Shown here one piece after another: positions 62,485-64,000 of a stretch of DNA of 64,000 nt. The notes beneath the pieces were generated by a model. That model worked only from the letters and a program-made list of their open reading frames with translations, was not told the origin of the DNA and searched no databases. Position numbers and translations under genes: made by a program. The stretch lies in contig CAYULH010000009.1 of assembly GCA_964445645.1 (NCBI GenBank), positions 5,870 to 69,869 on the forward strand. The letters run 5' to 3'. This DNA is from Aureispira sp964445645 (GTDB lineage Bacteria > Bacteroidota > Bacteroidia > Chitinophagales > Saprospiraceae). Position 1 is the first letter of the stretch; every line of letters begins with the position of its first letter.

Positions 62485-63319
62485 TTCATTCTACTGGTTT
62501 ATATTATTACTCCATTGGACTACATATTCACTTGTAGCACAGGATTATGGTGCGTCCTTAGCTTATTCACGACCTAAAAAATCAGTACAACATTACGATC
62601 AAAATTCAGTATCAGTATTCGCAAAAACACAAGAACAAAATAAAAACAACATTATTCAGGCAAAACTGGTTATGACTTGGGAAACTGGCACTGTACTGCT
62701 TAGAAGAGCAAGTTATCAAATTGAAGAAGAAATAGGCTTGGACAGTATGGCAAGTATTGTTAGCAGAATAATGGGAAAAAGTGCGGTAATCGATAGTACT
62801 TGGAACGTAAAACATATTATTATTCCTCTGCCCCAGCGACTCGAAATGGATATAGTTATTCCAATAAAAATTATCTCTAGTGAGAAGTTTAGACGCATCC
62901 CTGTGGTAATACCTAGCAGCCTATCATCAGATAGTGTCAAATGCAAAGGTGCAATAGATAGCTTGTATCAAATCAATGTACTAGCACTGCATACCGATAG
63001 ACCTGAACCCATAAAAGTAGGACACAATCGTTATGAACAACGATTGTTGATAATGACACACATCATAGATCCTCTTATTATTGTAGATGTTACTCCAAGT
63101 ATGATGATACGAGCTGCTTTAAGGAAATATGGACACGGCAAGTATTCTGTAGGTTTCGAGTTGGTTATTGAAAGTCACTACGATGAAGTTAATAACCGTT
63201 TTGAAGTGCAATTTAGTAACATCAATCGAAAAGTGATTAGTTATCATGCTAGACAAGACAAAATGAATGTAAAGATGACCATCCCCCAGAGCAGACCAAT
63301 TCAGTTAAATTTATATTAA
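62471..63319 (+). CDS. Secreted hypothetical protein, duplicated family (copy A)
   Basis: 282 residues. Signal peptide MQYHYSFYWFILLLHWTTYS to VAQ. The mature part is beta-rich with no cysteine pattern: KSVQHYDQNSVSVFAKTQEQ, IIQAKLVMTWETGTVLLRR, IDSTWNVKHIIIPLPQRLEM, FELVIESHYDEVNNRFEVQF. No family recognised. The next 103-residue exported protein starts 22 bases after the stop, so the two form a pair; a second copy of this gene starts at 63890 and runs off the window. Preceded by the IS630 element. Confidence 0.7.
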   Translation: MQYHYSFYWFILLLHWTTYSLVAQDYGASLAYSRPKKSVQHYDQNSVSVFAKTQEQNKNNIIQAKLVMTWETGTVLLRRASYQIEEEIGLDSMASIVSRIMGKSAVIDSTWNVKHIIIPLPQRLEMDIVIPIKIISSEKFRRIPVVIPSSLSSDSVKCKGAIDSLYQINVLALHTDRPEPIKVGHNRYEQRLLIMTHIIDPLIIVDVTPSMMIRAALRKYGHGKYSVGFELVIESHYDEVNNRFEVQFSNINRKVISYHARQDKMNVKMTIPQSRPIQLNLY

Positions 63320-63341
63320 TTAATAATTTGAATTAAAAACT

Positions 63342-63653
63342 ATGAAATCAACTTCTTTTGTAGAGAAATGTCAAGGGATCGGCCATATTCTTTCTAGGCT
63401 GGCTCTAGTGCTTTTTGCTGTAGCTGCCATATTTCATTCTAACCCGTCTGCTCGGGCCCATGCACCACAAACTATGTATGCTACTGGAAAATATCAGATG
63501 ACTATTACTAGTTTAAACATAGACAATAAACCATATTGGTATGTCATGGTGTGGGATACCGAAACAGGAAGATCTAAATTTTATGCTGGAGGACTAGAGG
63601 AAGGCACACATACGGTTTTTAAAATGTACCAATTACCTTCTTCTCCTTTGTAA
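63342..63653 (+). CDS. Small exported protein partner of the duplicated family
   Basis: 103 residues. An N-terminal hydrophobic segment (HILSRLALVLFAVAAIFHSN, probable signal to SARAHA) and a short beta-rich mature part (GKYQMTITSLNIDNKPYWYV, MVWDTETGRSKFYAGGLEEG). Aromatic-rich, no Cys. Not recognised. 22 bases after copy A, likely co-transcribed. Confidence 0.62.
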   Translation: MKSTSFVEKCQGIGHILSRLALVLFAVAAIFHSNPSARAHAPQTMYATGKYQMTITSLNIDNKPYWYVMVWDTETGRSKFYAGGLEEGTHTVFKMYQLPSSPL

Positions 63654-63850
63654 GTTCATACAAATATGAAAACATGACACCAAATTATCAGAGAAGAAGA
63701 AGTCTAGAGAATTCGTTATTGGTATCGTTAATAGCGTACACTCTGCTCCGAAAAAGTCGAATAACTCATACAATTAAGCTTTATTTTACCTATATTTATA
63801 GCATAAACTTTCATGCTCATAATAGTATCATCTGTGTTTGATTAATAGTA
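63654..63850. other. Intergenic region before copy B
   Basis: About 200 AT-rich bases, no gene. Presumably holds the promoter of copy B. Confidence 0.35.
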
Positions 63851-63903
63851 CAATTACTAGTAGATTTATTTTTAACATCACCTGAAATTATGCAATACCA
63901 CTA
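63851..63903 (+). repeat. 53-bp leader/start repeat, copy B
   Basis: Exact match to 62432-62484. Confidence 0.9.
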
Positions 63904-64000
63904 CTGCCTCTACTGGTTGATATTATTATTCCAATGGACTACAACTTCACTTGTAGCACAGCAGTACCGTACACCCTTGTCTTATTCACGACCTACAACA
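63890..64000 (+). CDS. Secreted hypothetical protein, duplicated family (copy B, cut by window end)
   Basis: 37 codons visible: MQYHYCLYWLILLFQWTTTS LVAQ and then QYRTPLSYSRPTT. Matches copy A over the signal peptide (SLVAQ) and the SYSRP stretch, with substitutions after that, so it is a diverged paralogue. The rest is outside the window. Confidence 0.75.
   Translation, partial: MQYHYCLYWLILLFQWTTTSLVAQQYRTPLSYSRPTT

Noticed and set aside
1..64000. tRNA, rRNA or tmRNA genes
   Set aside because: I looked for T-loop and 3' CCA patterns and for rRNA/tmRNA landmarks on both strands and found none I could support.

Overview
The window looks like the chromosome of a Bacteroidota bacterium, probably a Saprospira/Lewinella-like lineage (class inferred). 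The evidence is type IX secretion sorting domains of both kinds (type A at the C-terminus of 8255-9388 and 48622-49881, gliding-type CHU_C at the end of 59047-61269), SusC-style TonB receptors with N-terminal carboxypeptidase-like plug extensions, a PorG/DUF6089-like barrel, many Cys-lipoproteins, Bacteroidota-type promoters (TTG-N18..21-TAnnTTTG), and an ATP synthase cluster atpB-E-F-H-A-G without atpD/atpC. The DNA is AT-rich, with A-rich leaders in place of strong Shine-Dalgarno sequences and several likely TTG starts. I see no tRNA, rRNA or CRISPR array.

Layout. 1-6.1 kb: the 5' part of a membrane sensor kinase, a 36-aa micro-ORF, a secreted protein, hemH and a sodium:solute symporter. 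6.3-9.4 kb: a cupin + macro-domain-like pair, a dispersed repeat cluster and a sorted beta-propeller. 9.6-24.9 kb: cell-envelope genes (RlpA-SPOR, FecA-like receptor, PorG-like barrel, NlpC/P60 lipoprotein, alpha/beta hydrolase, a CC-motif TonB receptor, an OmpA-like protein, a third TonB receptor), with a MITE-like insertion in a small gene at 19.1 kb. 25-35 kb: CpeT-like protein, sterol-desaturase-like hydroxylase coupled to a membrane protein, TetR, Ppx/GppA, LOG, TPR lipoprotein, a frameshifted coiled-coil gene, an acidic protein, tatC, a DtxR-type regulator and two lipoproteins. 35.6-41 kb: smpB, a VanX-like dipeptidase, two tandem paralogues with duplicated CxxH/CxxC modules, a membrane-anchored protein and an LRR-like protein. 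41-44.2 kb: a large TPR-CHAT protease-like protein.

45.7-48.6 kb is an AT-richer accessory island: an XRE-ImmA/IrrE peptidase, a PIN nuclease, a UVR-motif protein and a Uma2 nuclease. The first three form a tight operon whose promoter is bracketed by a 10-bp inverted repeat. 48.6-61.3 kb returns to household and surface genes, including the ATP synthase operon (a-subunit with two His-rich segments) and a gliding-type surface protein. 61.3-62.4 kb is a complete IS630-family element whose transposase is split over a U_UUU_UUA slippery heptamer. 62.4-64 kb begins a tandem duplication of an unknown secreted protein, whose two copies share an identical 53-bp leader/start.

The most system-like novelties are the ImmA-PIN-UVR operon, the CxxH-x34-CxxC duplicated-module protein pair, the duplicated secreted family at the right edge, and the cupin/macro-like pair.
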